Shown here one piece after another: positions 50,354 through 58,617 of a stretch of DNA of 64,000 nt. Position numbers and translations under genes: made by a program. The stretch lies in contig CADCTW010000161.1 of the NCBI GenBank assembly GCA_902805735.1, forward strand, positions 1-64,000. The letters run 5' to 3'. The notes beneath the pieces are model-generated. The model made no database searches, was not told the DNA's origin, and saw only the letters and a list, made by a program, of their open reading frames with translations. This DNA comes from an uncultured Gemmatimonadota bacterium (GTDB lineage Bacteria > Gemmatimonadota > Gemmatimonadetes > Longimicrobiales > Longimicrobiaceae). The first letter of the stretch is position 1; each line of letters opens with the position of its first letter.

Positions 50354-50863
50354 CCGTTCGTGCTCCAGGAGCCAGCGTTTGATGGAGATGCCCTCTTGAC
50401 CCGAACCCATGTAGCCGCCGATGCCGCCCTTTCCATCCAGGACGCGGTGGCAGGGGACGATGAGGGGGATGGGGTTGCGGCGGTTGGCCTGGCCGACGGC
50501 CTGTGAGCCGCGCGGCACACCGATGCGGCGGGCCACGTCGCCGTACGAGCAGGTTTCGCCGAAGGGGATGGCGCACAGGGCGTCCCACACGCGGCGCTGG
50601 AAGTCGGTGCCGGCGGGGGCCAGGGGGAGGTCGAAGCCGCGGCGGGCGCCCGCGAAGTACTCGCGGAGCTGCTTCGCGATCTCCCAGCCCAGCGCGTCGT
50701 CGCGGGTGGGCTCCACGCGCGTGCCGGCCGGGGGGTGCTTCCCCTGCTCCCAGAAGTGCACCCGCTGCACCGCCCGGCCGTCGTGCTCCACCAGCAGCGG
50801 CCCCACCGAGGACGCCAGCAGCAGCCGGTGGAGCGTGTCCGACGGGCGGAGCGGAGCGGCCAC
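50330..50863 (-). CDS. ogt: methylated-DNA--protein-cysteine methyltransferase
   Basis: A 177-residue suicide repair protein that removes alkyl groups from O6 of guanine. The active-site segment IPLIVPCHRVLDGKGGIGGY is present, preceded by the DNA-binding helix QAVGQANRRNP and the SYGDVARRIGVP stretch. The final residues (QCLVPSP) and the TAG stop are encoded by a TGCCTAG-type repeat and are probably not conserved. The gene starts two bases after the enoyl-CoA hydratase stop, so the two share a transcript. Confidence 0.94.
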   Translation of the reverse strand: MAAPLRPSDTLHRLLLASSVGPLLVEHDGRAVQRVHFWEQGKHPPAGTRVEPTRDDALGWEIAKQLREYFAGARRGFDLPLAPAGTDFQRRVWDALCAIPFGETCSYGDVARRIGVPRGSQAVGQANRRNPIPLIVPCHRVLDGKGGIGGYMGSGQEGISIKRWLLEHERQCLVPSP

Positions 50864-50865
50864 GG

Positions 50866-51651
50866 TCAGCGGCCGGTGAAGGCGGCGCGGCGCTTCTCCA
50901 GGAACGCCGTCATCCCCTCGCGCATGTCGGAGGTGGCGGCGAGGAGGCCGAACAGGTTGGACTCCAGCGCCAGGCCGTCATCCACCGACATCTCCATGCC
51001 ACGCGTGGTGCACTCGATGGCGAGGCCCAGCGCCACCGGTCCGTTGGCCAGGATGGTGCCCATCATCTTGCGCGTCGTGTCCATCAGCTCCGCCTGCGGC
51101 ACGACCTTGTTGGCCAGGCCGATGCGGTACGCCTCGTCCGCCTTGATGAACTGCGCGGTCAGCATCAGCTCCAGCGCGCGGCCCTTCCCCACGATGCGCG
51201 GCAGGCGCAGCGTGCCGCCGTACCCCGGGATGATCCCCAGCTTGACTTCGGGGAGGCCGAACTGCGCGTTCTCGGAGGCGATGCGGAGGTGGCAGGCCAG
51301 CGCCAGCTCGCACCCGCCGCCCAGCGCGAAGCCGTTGACGGCCGCGATCACCGGCTTGCGCGAGAGCTCGATGGAGCGGAACACGCGCTGCCCCAGGCGG
51401 CTCACGTCGATGCCGTCCACGGGCCCCATCTTCGCCAGCTCGGCGATGTCGGCGCCGGCCACGAACGCCTTCTCGCCCACGCCGGTCAGGATGATGCCGC
51501 CCACGTCCTCGCGCTCCGTCACCTCCTCCATGGCGCGGCCCAGCTCGCGGATGATCCCCTCGTTGAGGGCGTTCATCTTGTCGGGGCGGTTGATGGAGAT
51601 CACCGCGATGCGGTCCTGCACTTCCACGAGGAGCGTCGTGTATTCGGCCAT
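50866..51651 (-). CDS. enoyl-CoA hydratase/isomerase family protein
   Basis: A 261-residue crotonase-fold enzyme expected to hydrate trans-2-enoyl-CoA in fatty acid oxidation. Oxyanion-hole segments are GEKAFVAGADIAELAK and NGFALGGGCELALAC. The catalytic glutamates lie in CELALAC and GLPEVKLGIIPGYGGT. The length is normal. The acyl-CoA ligase elsewhere in the window could supply the pathway. It is followed closely by ogt. Confidence 0.93.
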   Translation of the reverse strand: MAEYTTLLVEVQDRIAVISINRPDKMNALNEGIIRELGRAMEEVTEREDVGGIILTGVGEKAFVAGADIAELAKMGPVDGIDVSRLGQRVFRSIELSRKPVIAAVNGFALGGGCELALACHLRIASENAQFGLPEVKLGIIPGYGGTLRLPRIVGKGRALELMLTAQFIKADEAYRIGLANKVVPQAELMDTTRKMMGTILANGPVALGLAIECTTRGMEMSVDDGLALESNLFGLLAATSDMREGMTAFLEKRRAAFTGR

Positions 51652-51858
51652 GGGGCGGATGCGGGTGTGTGGGTTGGGTGTGCCGGCTGAGCGGGCGGTA
51701 AGCTACGGAGGGGAGCGCCGGGTGCCAAGTGGCGTGCGGCCTTGCGACGCGGCGGGCCAGGCCCGACAATGCTGCTCGCCCCGGTGCCCGGTTCTCTTGG
51801 AGGATGGCAGATGCGGAGACGTCCCGAGCGGCGCCGGGGTCCGCGCGCTCCCGCTCTT

Positions 51859-53202
51859 TTAGCTCTCGTCGATACGCTCCACGCCCAGCCCCGCCGCGGG
51901 GCGCTGCGTGCGCCGGCCGTAGAGCGTCATCAGCGGAGTCACCGAGACGCCGTGCGCGATGGCGGAGACGGCGACCGTGGCGAGGACCAGGGCGGCCAGC
52001 AGGCGGCTGAGCTCCTCCGGGAGGCCGTGCTGCATGGCGTAGGTCAGGTAGTACACGGAGCCGATCCCCCGGATGCCGAACCAGGCGATCATCCCCCGCT
52101 GCAGCCCGGTGGAGCGCGACCCCAGCAGGCCGACGTATACGGAGACGGGGCGGATGACGAGGAAGAGGAGGGGGATGAACCAGATGGCCTCGCGCGGGAC
52201 GAAATTCCAGGAGATCATCCCGCCCAGCAGGAGGACGACGGTGACCTCGCCCATGCGCTCCAGCTGCTCCGTGAAGCCGAGCGCGGCCTGCGCCATGTAG
52301 GCGGGTGCCTTCTCCTGGTCCGTCGCGACCTCGTCCGCCTCGCTGGACTGGGCGGCGGCCGCCACGTCCTCCGGCGGGGCCTCGCCGCCGGACTCGGTGC
52401 GCTCGATGCGGCGCAGGGCCAGCCCCGCGGCGAAAACGGCCAGGAAGCCGTACCCCTTCAGCAGCAGCGCCGCCCCGTAGGCCAGCGCGATCAGCCCCAG
52501 CGCCAGGAAGTCGTCCAGCCCCACGGCCTCGCGGTGCACCCGCCGCAGGTGCAGGACGAGCCGCCCCACCAGCGTCCCCAGCAGCGCGCCCACCCCCAGC
52601 CCGCACACCACCGCCCACACCAGGTCCACCGCGAGCCACTTCCACCCGATCTCGCCCAGCTCGTGCAGCCCCAGCAGCCCCAGCCCCAGCATCACGAAGG
52701 GGAAGGCGCTCCCGTCGTTGAGCCCGGCCTCGCCCGTGAGGCCGAAGCGCAGCCGGTCGCGGTCGCTGGCGTGCGTCACCTGCACGTCCGAGGCGAGCAC
52801 CGGGTCGGTGGGGGCCAGGATGGCGCCCAGGAGGACCGCCGCGCCCAGGGGCAGCCCGAGCGCGAACACCCCCACCAGCGTCACCAGTCCCACGGTGATG
52901 CTCATGGAGAGCGTGGCCAGGCGCAGGGGGAGGAGCCACTGCCCGTCGCGGATCGGCGCCCGCAGCTTGAGCCCGGCCGCGAAAAGCGAGACCAGCACCG
53001 CGATCTCCGTGACCCGCTCCCACACCCCGGACTGCTCGTACACGTCCAGGTCGACGAGCCCCGCCCCGTGCGGCCCCAGGGCAAACCCGGCCGCCAGGTA
53101 GAGCATGGCCGTGGAAAGGGGCAGCCGCGCCAGCACCGAGCGCGAAAGCGCCATGGCGACGAGCAGAACCCCCACGACCAGGAACCAGATTGCCCCTTTC
53201 AT
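51859..53202 (-). CDS. CPA1-family sodium/proton antiporter
   Basis: A 447-residue inner-membrane protein with about 12 hydrophobic segments. The ion-path motifs of CPA1 exchangers are present: GAILAPTDPVLASDV (unwound TDP) and GLTGEAGLNDGSAFPFV (ND motif). A charged loop at about 285-320 separates two halves, and RGIGSVYYLTYA near 400 is also typical. The start is the ATG at 53202. No regulator is adjacent. Confidence 0.92.
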   Translation of the reverse strand: MKGAIWFLVVGVLLVAMALSRSVLARLPLSTAMLYLAAGFALGPHGAGLVDLDVYEQSGVWERVTEIAVLVSLFAAGLKLRAPIRDGQWLLPLRLATLSMSITVGLVTLVGVFALGLPLGAAVLLGAILAPTDPVLASDVQVTHASDRDRLRFGLTGEAGLNDGSAFPFVMLGLGLLGLHELGEIGWKWLAVDLVWAVVCGLGVGALLGTLVGRLVLHLRRVHREAVGLDDFLALGLIALAYGAALLLKGYGFLAVFAAGLALRRIERTESGGEAPPEDVAAAAQSSEADEVATDQEKAPAYMAQAALGFTEQLERMGEVTVVLLLGGMISWNFVPREAIWFIPLLFLVIRPVSVYVGLLGSRSTGLQRGMIAWFGIRGIGSVYYLTYAMQHGLPEELSRLLAALVLATVAVSAIAHGVSVTPLMTLYGRRTQRPAAGLGVERIDES

Positions 53203-53235
53203 GCTGCGCGGCGCATGGCAGGAAACAGGCCGGGA

Positions 53236-53290
53236 AGGCACAGAGGCACAGAGATGAAGTCGTCTCCGTGCCTCTGTGCCTCTGTGTGAG
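53236..53290. repeat. CACAGAG hairpin, left arm shortened (copy 23)
   Basis: The left arm lacks the outer CTCACAC. It lies after the stop of the DHDPS-family gene and before the antiporter gene, both on the minus strand. Confidence 0.85.
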
Positions 53291-53298
53291 ATCGCCGT

Positions 53299-54207
53299 TT
53301 ACGCCAGCGCCGCCGCCGTGAGCCCCGCCGCCCGCAGCGCGTCGCGCACGCGCTCCACGTCTTTGGCGCGCAGCGGCTTGAGGGGGGCGCGCAGGGGGCC
53401 GCCGCGCAGCCCCAGCATCTCCAGCGCGGCCTTGACGCCGGGCACGCTCAGCTCGGCCACAACCGAGCGGTGCAGCGGAGTGATGCGCTCCTGCAGGCGG
53501 CCCGCGTCGCCCAGGCGCCCCTCGCGGAAGGCGGTGACGATCTCCGCGCACTCGGCGGGGGCCAGCAGCGACACGCCCAGGATGCCGCCCACGGCGCCCA
53601 TCTCCAGCGCGGCGTAGAGGATGGCGCCACTCCCGGCCAGCACCTGGCAGCGCCGCCCGCACGCCTCCACCAGCGCGCCCAGCGTGCGCAGGTCGCCGTG
53701 CGAGTCCTTGATCCCCACGATGTTGGGGTGCTTGGCCAGCTCCCCCACCAGCCCCGCGGGGAGCTCGGGGCCGCTGAAGCGCGGCGGCACCTGGTACAGG
53801 ATCACGGGGACGGGCGACCCCTCCGCCACCGCCAGGTAGTGGTCGCGGAGGGCCTCGGGGGTCAGCATCGGCATGTAGTAGCCGGGCGGCTGCACCAGCA
53901 CGGCGTCCGCGCCCTCGGCGGCGACGGCGCGCGTCATCCGCAGCGTGGCGCGGGTGGACTCGGCGCCGGTGCCGGCCAGCAGGAGGCGCCCGCCCAGCAC
54001 CCCGCGCACCCCGGCGGTGAGGCGCGCGCGCTCGTCCTCGTCCAGCAGCGGCCCCTCGCCCGTGGAGCCGAAGAGCACCACCCCCGCCAGCGGCGACTCC
54101 ATCCACGCGCGGACGTTGGCGCGCAGCGAGACCAGGTCCGGTTCGCCGGTGACCGGATCGAACGGCGTGGTGGCCGGCGCGAACACCCCGTGAAGATCGA
54201 TTTCCAT
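53299..54207 (-). CDS. dihydrodipicolinate synthase-family lyase
   Basis: A 302-residue class I aldolase of the DapA/NanA superfamily. The substrate loop VVLFGSTGEGPLLDEDE, the tyrosine in ILYQVPPRFSG and the Schiff-base lysine in NIVGIKDSHGDL are present, and the length fits. Members include dihydrodipicolinate synthase, N-acetylneuraminate lyase and hydroxyproline-pathway enzymes; I cannot tell the substrate. Without dapB or dapC nearby I do not assign dapA. Confidence 0.88.
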   Translation of the reverse strand: MEIDLHGVFAPATTPFDPVTGEPDLVSLRANVRAWMESPLAGVVLFGSTGEGPLLDEDERARLTAGVRGVLGGRLLLAGTGAESTRATLRMTRAVAAEGADAVLVQPPGYYMPMLTPEALRDHYLAVAEGSPVPVILYQVPPRFSGPELPAGLVGELAKHPNIVGIKDSHGDLRTLGALVEACGRRCQVLAGSGAILYAALEMGAVGGILGVSLLAPAECAEIVTAFREGRLGDAGRLQERITPLHRSVVAELSVPGVKAALEMLGLRGGPLRAPLKPLRAKDVERVRDALRAAGLTAAALA

Positions 54208-54230
54208 CCCATTCCTCCGCGGAAACAGAA

Positions 54231-54282
54231 GCACCCCCGCCCAGCGCGGACGGGGGTGCAAGATAGCCGCCCGCGGCTATCT
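54231..54282 (-). terminator. tandem hairpins after the plug-domain gene
   Basis: Two stems follow each other: AGATAGCCGC/GCGGCTATCT (54261-54282, including the stop codon of the gene) and GCACCCCCG/CGGGGGTGC (54231-54259). On the minus strand the next bases are TTCTGTTTCC, a weak T-run. This fits a transcription terminator. Confidence 0.65.
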
Positions 54283-55005
54283 TCGCAGCCACACGAGCAC
54301 CAGCCCGCAGGTGGTGTCCATCTCCCCGTACTCGCCGGGGACGGTGCCGGCGCTCGTATACACCTCGATCGCCTGCACCGCCGAGGGCGGCAGCGCTTCG
54401 AGCTGCTCCGAGTCCGCGCGGACGCCGTCGATGCGGATGGCGGGCGTGCAGGACCCCTGCAGGCCCGCGCCGCGGCTGGAGCGGAGGACGAATCCCCCGG
54501 AAGCCCCCCGGTCCACCCGGAAGCCGGCCACCCCGTCGAACACGGGCGCCAGGTCGGGGGAGGCGCGGTGCGTCACTTCCAGCGTCTCGGGCCCGATGAA
54601 CCGCCCCAGCCCCTCCCGCTCGCGCCGGTAGAAGCCGTTCTGGTGGAGCGCCACGCTGAAGCGCCGCCCCTGCACCGTCAGCGTGTCCAGCGCGATGGGC
54701 GCGGGCGTCAGGGTGACCCGCAGCCGGAAGTTGTTGGGGGACGGGAACTGCACCAGCGCGTCCTCGTGCCGGTACCCGGGGTGGTCGATGCTCACCATCC
54801 GCGACCCCAGCGGAATCCCCGCGATCCGCACCACCCCCGTGCTGTCCGACGGCTCCGACAACCCCAGCCCGTTCACCCCCACCCGCACCCCCGCCACTGG
54901 CCGCGCCATCGTGTCCGTCAGGAACACGGTGAGCTGCGCCCGCCCCTGCGCGTGAACCGGCACGGCGACCATCATCGCTACCACGAGGAGTACCAGACGG
55001 CGCAT
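54277..55005 (-). CDS. exported carboxypeptidase-regulatory/plug-domain protein
   Basis: A 242-residue protein with a signal peptide (MRRLVLLVVAMMVAVPVHAQ). Residues 24-110 form a carboxypeptidase-regulatory-like beta domain (VFLTDTMARPVAGVRVGVNG, VRIAGIPLGSRMVSI). Residues about 130-240 resemble a TonB-receptor plug (GGFVLRSSRGAG, CTPAIRIDGVRAD, VQAIEVYTSAGTVPGEYG) without a barrel. Such barrel-less proteins are frequent in this phylum; their role is unknown. A repeat arm lies before its start. Confidence 0.8.
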   Translation of the reverse strand: MRRLVLLVVAMMVAVPVHAQGRAQLTVFLTDTMARPVAGVRVGVNGLGLSEPSDSTGVVRIAGIPLGSRMVSIDHPGYRHEDALVQFPSPNNFRLRVTLTPAPIALDTLTVQGRRFSVALHQNGFYRREREGLGRFIGPETLEVTHRASPDLAPVFDGVAGFRVDRGASGGFVLRSSRGAGLQGSCTPAIRIDGVRADSEQLEALPPSAVQAIEVYTSAGTVPGEYGEMDTTCGLVLVWLRR

Positions 55006-55036
55006 GGGGAGATCGGTCCGAGGGAGGAGGGGTCCT

Positions 55037-55064
55037 TCTCTGTGCCTCTGTGTCTCTGTGTGAG
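55037..55064. repeat. CACAGAG single arm (copy 24)
   Basis: One arm in the divergent gap, oriented towards the plug-domain gene on the minus strand and about 30 bases before its start. Confidence 0.85.
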
Positions 55065-55137
55065 CCCGCCGTTTGGATGCCGCTGGCGCGGAGGGTGCTA
55101 CATTCGCGCCGCACCACGTTACCCCGGAGACTCGCAC

Positions 55138-57126
55138 GTGCACAAGATTCTCGCATCCACGGCCCTGGCCGTCCTCATGGCCGCGGCCTGCGCCCCGGCC
55201 GGCCGTACGGTGGCCGAGCCGGCGCCGCGCGACACCATCACCCGCCCGCTCCTGCGGCCCGTGCCCATGACGCAGGGGTACCGCCGCGCGCTGGAGGCGG
55301 GCACCCGCGCCGCCACCGGGCAGCCCGGCCCGCGCTACTGGCAGCAGGCCGTATCGTACCGCATCCAGGCGCAACTGGACCCGGAGAGCGCCGTGCTGCG
55401 CGGCAGCGAGCGCATCGTCTACCGCAACCGCTCGCCCCAGGCGCTGAACAGCGTGGTGCTGAACCTGTACCAGAACATCTTCACCGAGACGGCCCGCCGC
55501 AACCGGGTGATCGTGGCGCCCACCGGCGGCGTCACGCTGGGCCGCGTGGCCGTGGAAGGGCGCGAGCTGCGCCCCGTAGCCGCGGGCCGCATCGGGGTGG
55601 TGACGCCCGTGCGCACGCCGGAGGCGGGGTACGAGGTGCAGGGGACGCTCGCGCGCCTCACCCTCCCCCGCCCCGTGGCGCCCGGCGACAGCACGATCTT
55701 AGAAATCGAGTGGAGCCACCGCATCCCGCCGGCGGGTACCTTTCGCACGGCGTACGAGGACGCGCTGGGCGGGCGCGCGTTCAACGTGGCGCAGTGGTAC
55801 CCGCAGGTGGCGGTGCTGGACGACGTCGTCGGCTGGGACGCCACGCCGTACCTGGGCGACGGCGAGTTCTACCTGGAGTACGGCGACTTCGACGTCGCCA
55901 TCACCCTCCCCGCCGGGCACCTGGTGGGCGCCACCGGCATCCTGCAGAACCCGGGCGACGTGCTGACCCCCGAGGCCACCGCCCGCCTGGCCCGCGCCGC
56001 CACCACGGACAGCACCGTGCGCGTAGTGACCGAGGCGGAGCGCGCCGCTGGGCGTGCCACGCGCAGCGGAGGCCGCCTCACCTGGCGCTTCCGGGCCGAG
56101 AACGTGCGCGACTTCGCCTTCGCCGCGTCGGACCGCTACCTGTGGGACGCCACCCGCGCCACCGTCCCCGGCGAGGGCGGGGAGCGCACGGTGCTGATCC
56201 ACTCGCTCTACCGCGCGGGCGCTCCGCACTGGCAGGAGGCGGCGCGCTTCGGGCAGCACTCCATCGGCTTCTTCAGCGACCGGCTGGTTCCCTACGCGTA
56301 CCCGCAGGCCACCATCGCCGAGGGGCCCATCTCGGGGATGGAGTACCCGATGCTGGTCTTCATCCACCGCGCCGCCCAGCGCGAGGACCTGTACAGCGTG
56401 ATCGCGCACGAGCTGGGGCACGAGTGGTTCCCCATGATGATCGGGCAGGACGAGGCGTCGTTCGCGTGGATGGACGAGGGGCTCACCACCTTTTTGGAGG
56501 ACGAGGCGCGCGAGGACTTCTTTCCCGGCGCGCGGGCGCACGAGGAGACGCGCGCGGCGTACCTGCGCGTGGCGGGGCGCGACAACGAGGTGCCGCTGAT
56601 GCGCCACACGGACCTGGTGTCGCCGTACGGGGCGCGCACGGTGGCGGCGTACAGCAAGCCGGGGACGATGCTCTTTACGCTGCGCGGCATCCTGGGCGCG
56701 GAAACCTTTGACCGCGCCATGCGCACGTACGCGCGGGAGTGGATGTTCAAGCACCCGTACCCCTGGGACTTCTTCAACACCTTCGAGCGCGTGGCCGGGC
56801 GCGACCTGGACTGGTTCTTCTACCCCTGGTGGTTCGAGACCGGGACGCTGGACTTCGCCGTGGGCCCCGTGCGCGCGGTGAGCGGCGGGGTGGAGGTGAC
56901 GCTCACGGACCTGGGCGACATCCCGGCCCCGGTGCGCGTCACGGCCACGGGCGAGGGCGGCGCCTCGGCCAGCGTCGACATCCCGCTGGAAAGCTGGACG
57001 GGCGCGCGCACCCGCACGGCCACCTTCACCCTCCCCCTCTCCGGCGCCCCCACCCGCGTGGAAGCCGACCCGCAGGGTATATTGCCGGACGTGAACCGGG
57101 CCAACAACGTGTGGACGGCCCGCTGA
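55138..57126 (+). CDS. M1-family metallopeptidase, lipoprotein
   Basis: A 662-residue zinc peptidase with a lipoprotein signal (HKILASTALAVLMAAACAP). The N-terminal beta domain (about 60-290) is followed by the catalytic domain: GPISGMEYPMLVF near 400, then VIAHELGHEWFPMMIGQDEA with HExxH, and the third ligand glutamate in WMDEGLTTFLED. It is expected to trim peptides outside the cytoplasm. The start is GTG at 55138, after CGGAGA. A second M1 gene lies at the window end. Confidence 0.92.
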   Translation: MHKILASTALAVLMAAACAPAGRTVAEPAPRDTITRPLLRPVPMTQGYRRALEAGTRAATGQPGPRYWQQAVSYRIQAQLDPESAVLRGSERIVYRNRSPQALNSVVLNLYQNIFTETARRNRVIVAPTGGVTLGRVAVEGRELRPVAAGRIGVVTPVRTPEAGYEVQGTLARLTLPRPVAPGDSTILEIEWSHRIPPAGTFRTAYEDALGGRAFNVAQWYPQVAVLDDVVGWDATPYLGDGEFYLEYGDFDVAITLPAGHLVGATGILQNPGDVLTPEATARLARAATTDSTVRVVTEAERAAGRATRSGGRLTWRFRAENVRDFAFAASDRYLWDATRATVPGEGGERTVLIHSLYRAGAPHWQEAARFGQHSIGFFSDRLVPYAYPQATIAEGPISGMEYPMLVFIHRAAQREDLYSVIAHELGHEWFPMMIGQDEASFAWMDEGLTTFLEDEAREDFFPGARAHEETRAAYLRVAGRDNEVPLMRHTDLVSPYGARTVAAYSKPGTMLFTLRGILGAETFDRAMRTYAREWMFKHPYPWDFFNTFERVAGRDLDWFFYPWWFETGTLDFAVGPVRAVSGGVEVTLTDLGDIPAPVRVTATGEGGASASVDIPLESWTGARTRTATFTLPLSGAPTRVEADPQGILPDVNRANNVWTAR

Positions 57127-57134
57127 ACGGCGGG

Positions 57135-57162
57135 CTCACACAGAGACACAGAGGCACAGAGG
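57135..57162. repeat. CACAGAG single arm supplying a ribosome-binding site (copy 25)
   Basis: One left arm whose end AGAGG lies directly before AAAAG and the ATG at 57168. This purine run is the only Shine-Dalgarno-like sequence of the downstream gene. Confidence 0.85.
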
Positions 57163-57167
57163 AAAAG

Positions 57168-58544
57168 ATGAGAAATTCGATCAAGATCCTTCCGCTCGCG
57201 CTGCTGGGCGTGCTCGCGTGCGGGGATGCGGGGGCGAAGGCGGGCGACGCGGCCGCCAAGGGCGACGCCGCCGCCGCGCCCAAGGACACCACGCGGAAGG
57301 CCGCCGCGGCGCCGGGGGACGACCGCAGCACGGTGGGGAACGAGGCGATCCGTGCCAAGGCGCCGGCCGTGATCCGCGGGCTCTACATCAACGCCTACGC
57401 GGCGGGGTCGCGCACGCGGCTCCCCAAGCTGCTGAAGATGGCGGACGATACGGAGATCAACACCTTCGTGGTCGACGTCAAGGACGAGCTGGGGATCCGC
57501 TACCAGACGTCGCTGGAGCTTCCCAAGCAGCTCGCGCAGCCGGGCGAGGTGGCCATCCGCAACCTTCCCGCGCTGATGGACACGCTCAGGGCGCACCGGA
57601 TCTGGACGATCGCGCGCATCGTCGTCTTCAAGGACCCCATCCTCTCCAAGGCCCGGCCGGAGTGGTCGGTGCGGCGGCCCGGAGGCGGGCTTTGGGTGGA
57701 CAAGGCGGGGAACACCTGGGTGAGCCCCTGGGAAGAGGCCGTGTGGGACTACAATCTGGACATCGCGGAAGAGGTGGCGCGCGCCGGCTTCAACGAGATC
57801 CAGTTCGACTACGTGCGCTTCGCCGAGCCGTACAAGAGCCTGCCGCCGCAGGTGCACCCCAAGGCGCGCGGCGCCCGCCCGGACGCCATCGCGGCGTTCC
57901 TCAACGAGGCCAAGCGGCGCCTGCACCCGCTGGGCGTCACGGTGACGGCCGACGTCTTCGGCCTGGTGCCGAACGAGGCGGGCGACGTCAACATCGGCCA
58001 GCAGTGGGAGACGGTGGCGGCCACGGCGGACCACATCCTCCCCATGATGTACCCGTCGCACTACTTCCCCACGCACCTGCCGGGGGTGCGCCGGCCGGAC
58101 CACATGCCGTACGAGACGCTCTTCAAGAGCGCTGGGATGGCGCGGCTGCGCAACGACCGCCTGCAGGAGGCGGGGGTGCGGCCGGCGCGCGTGATCCCCT
58201 GGCTGCAGGCGTTCTCGGCCACCTGGCTGGGCCGCAACCACCAGCCGTACGGCCCGGAGCAGCTTCGCCAGCAGAAGCAGGGCGTGTACGATGTGGGATT
58301 CGACGACTGGGTGCTGTGGAGCGCGGGCTCCAAGTACGAGGCCGTGCTCCCCGGCCTGGAGCGCGGCGAGGCCCAGTCGCGCAAGAAGCCCCAGTACAAC
58401 CCGCCCGCCGACGTCCTGCAGTGGGTCAACCGCTTCGAGCGCGAGGGCGTGCGCGCCGCCCGTGAAAAGGCCGTCCAGCAGGCCCGCGGCGACGTCACCG
58501 ACCCCGCCGCCGCCCAGGCCGCCCGCACCGGCACAAAACAGTAG
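57168..58544 (+). CDS. putative glycoside hydrolase (DUF4015-like), lipoprotein
   Basis: A 458-residue protein. The lipoprotein signal (MRNSIKILPLALLGVLA then Cys18) is followed by an alanine/lysine linker. A TIM-barrel-like domain (about 65-400) has VIRGLYINAYAAGSRTRLPK, TFVVDVKDELGIRYQT, NEIQFDYVRFAE and LPMMYPSHYF in order, matching the DUF4015 putative glycosyl hydrolase family. The substrate is unknown. The C-terminus is a basic alanine-rich helix. It follows the M1 peptidase gene by 41 bases, so they may be co-transcribed. Confidence 0.87.
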   Translation: MRNSIKILPLALLGVLACGDAGAKAGDAAAKGDAAAAPKDTTRKAAAAPGDDRSTVGNEAIRAKAPAVIRGLYINAYAAGSRTRLPKLLKMADDTEINTFVVDVKDELGIRYQTSLELPKQLAQPGEVAIRNLPALMDTLRAHRIWTIARIVVFKDPILSKARPEWSVRRPGGGLWVDKAGNTWVSPWEEAVWDYNLDIAEEVARAGFNEIQFDYVRFAEPYKSLPPQVHPKARGARPDAIAAFLNEAKRRLHPLGVTVTADVFGLVPNEAGDVNIGQQWETVAATADHILPMMYPSHYFPTHLPGVRRPDHMPYETLFKSAGMARLRNDRLQEAGVRPARVIPWLQAFSATWLGRNHQPYGPEQLRQQKQGVYDVGFDDWVLWSAGSKYEAVLPGLERGEAQSRKKPQYNPPADVLQWVNRFEREGVRAAREKAVQQARGDVTDPAAAQAARTGTKQ

Positions 58545-58608
58545 CTCACACAGAGACACAGAGGCACAGAGATGAACATGTCTCTGTGCCTCTGTGTCTC
58601 TGTGTGAG
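58545..58608. repeat. CACAGAG hairpin, full (copy 26)
   Basis: Complete arms around the palindromic loop ATGAACATGT, between two convergent genes. Confidence 0.92.
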
Positions 58609-58617
58609 CCCAGCTTT

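Noticed and set aside
53299-54207. dapA for lysine biosynthesis
   Set aside because: The fold and lysine are present, but the specificity residues cannot be judged and no lysine-pathway genes are adjacent.
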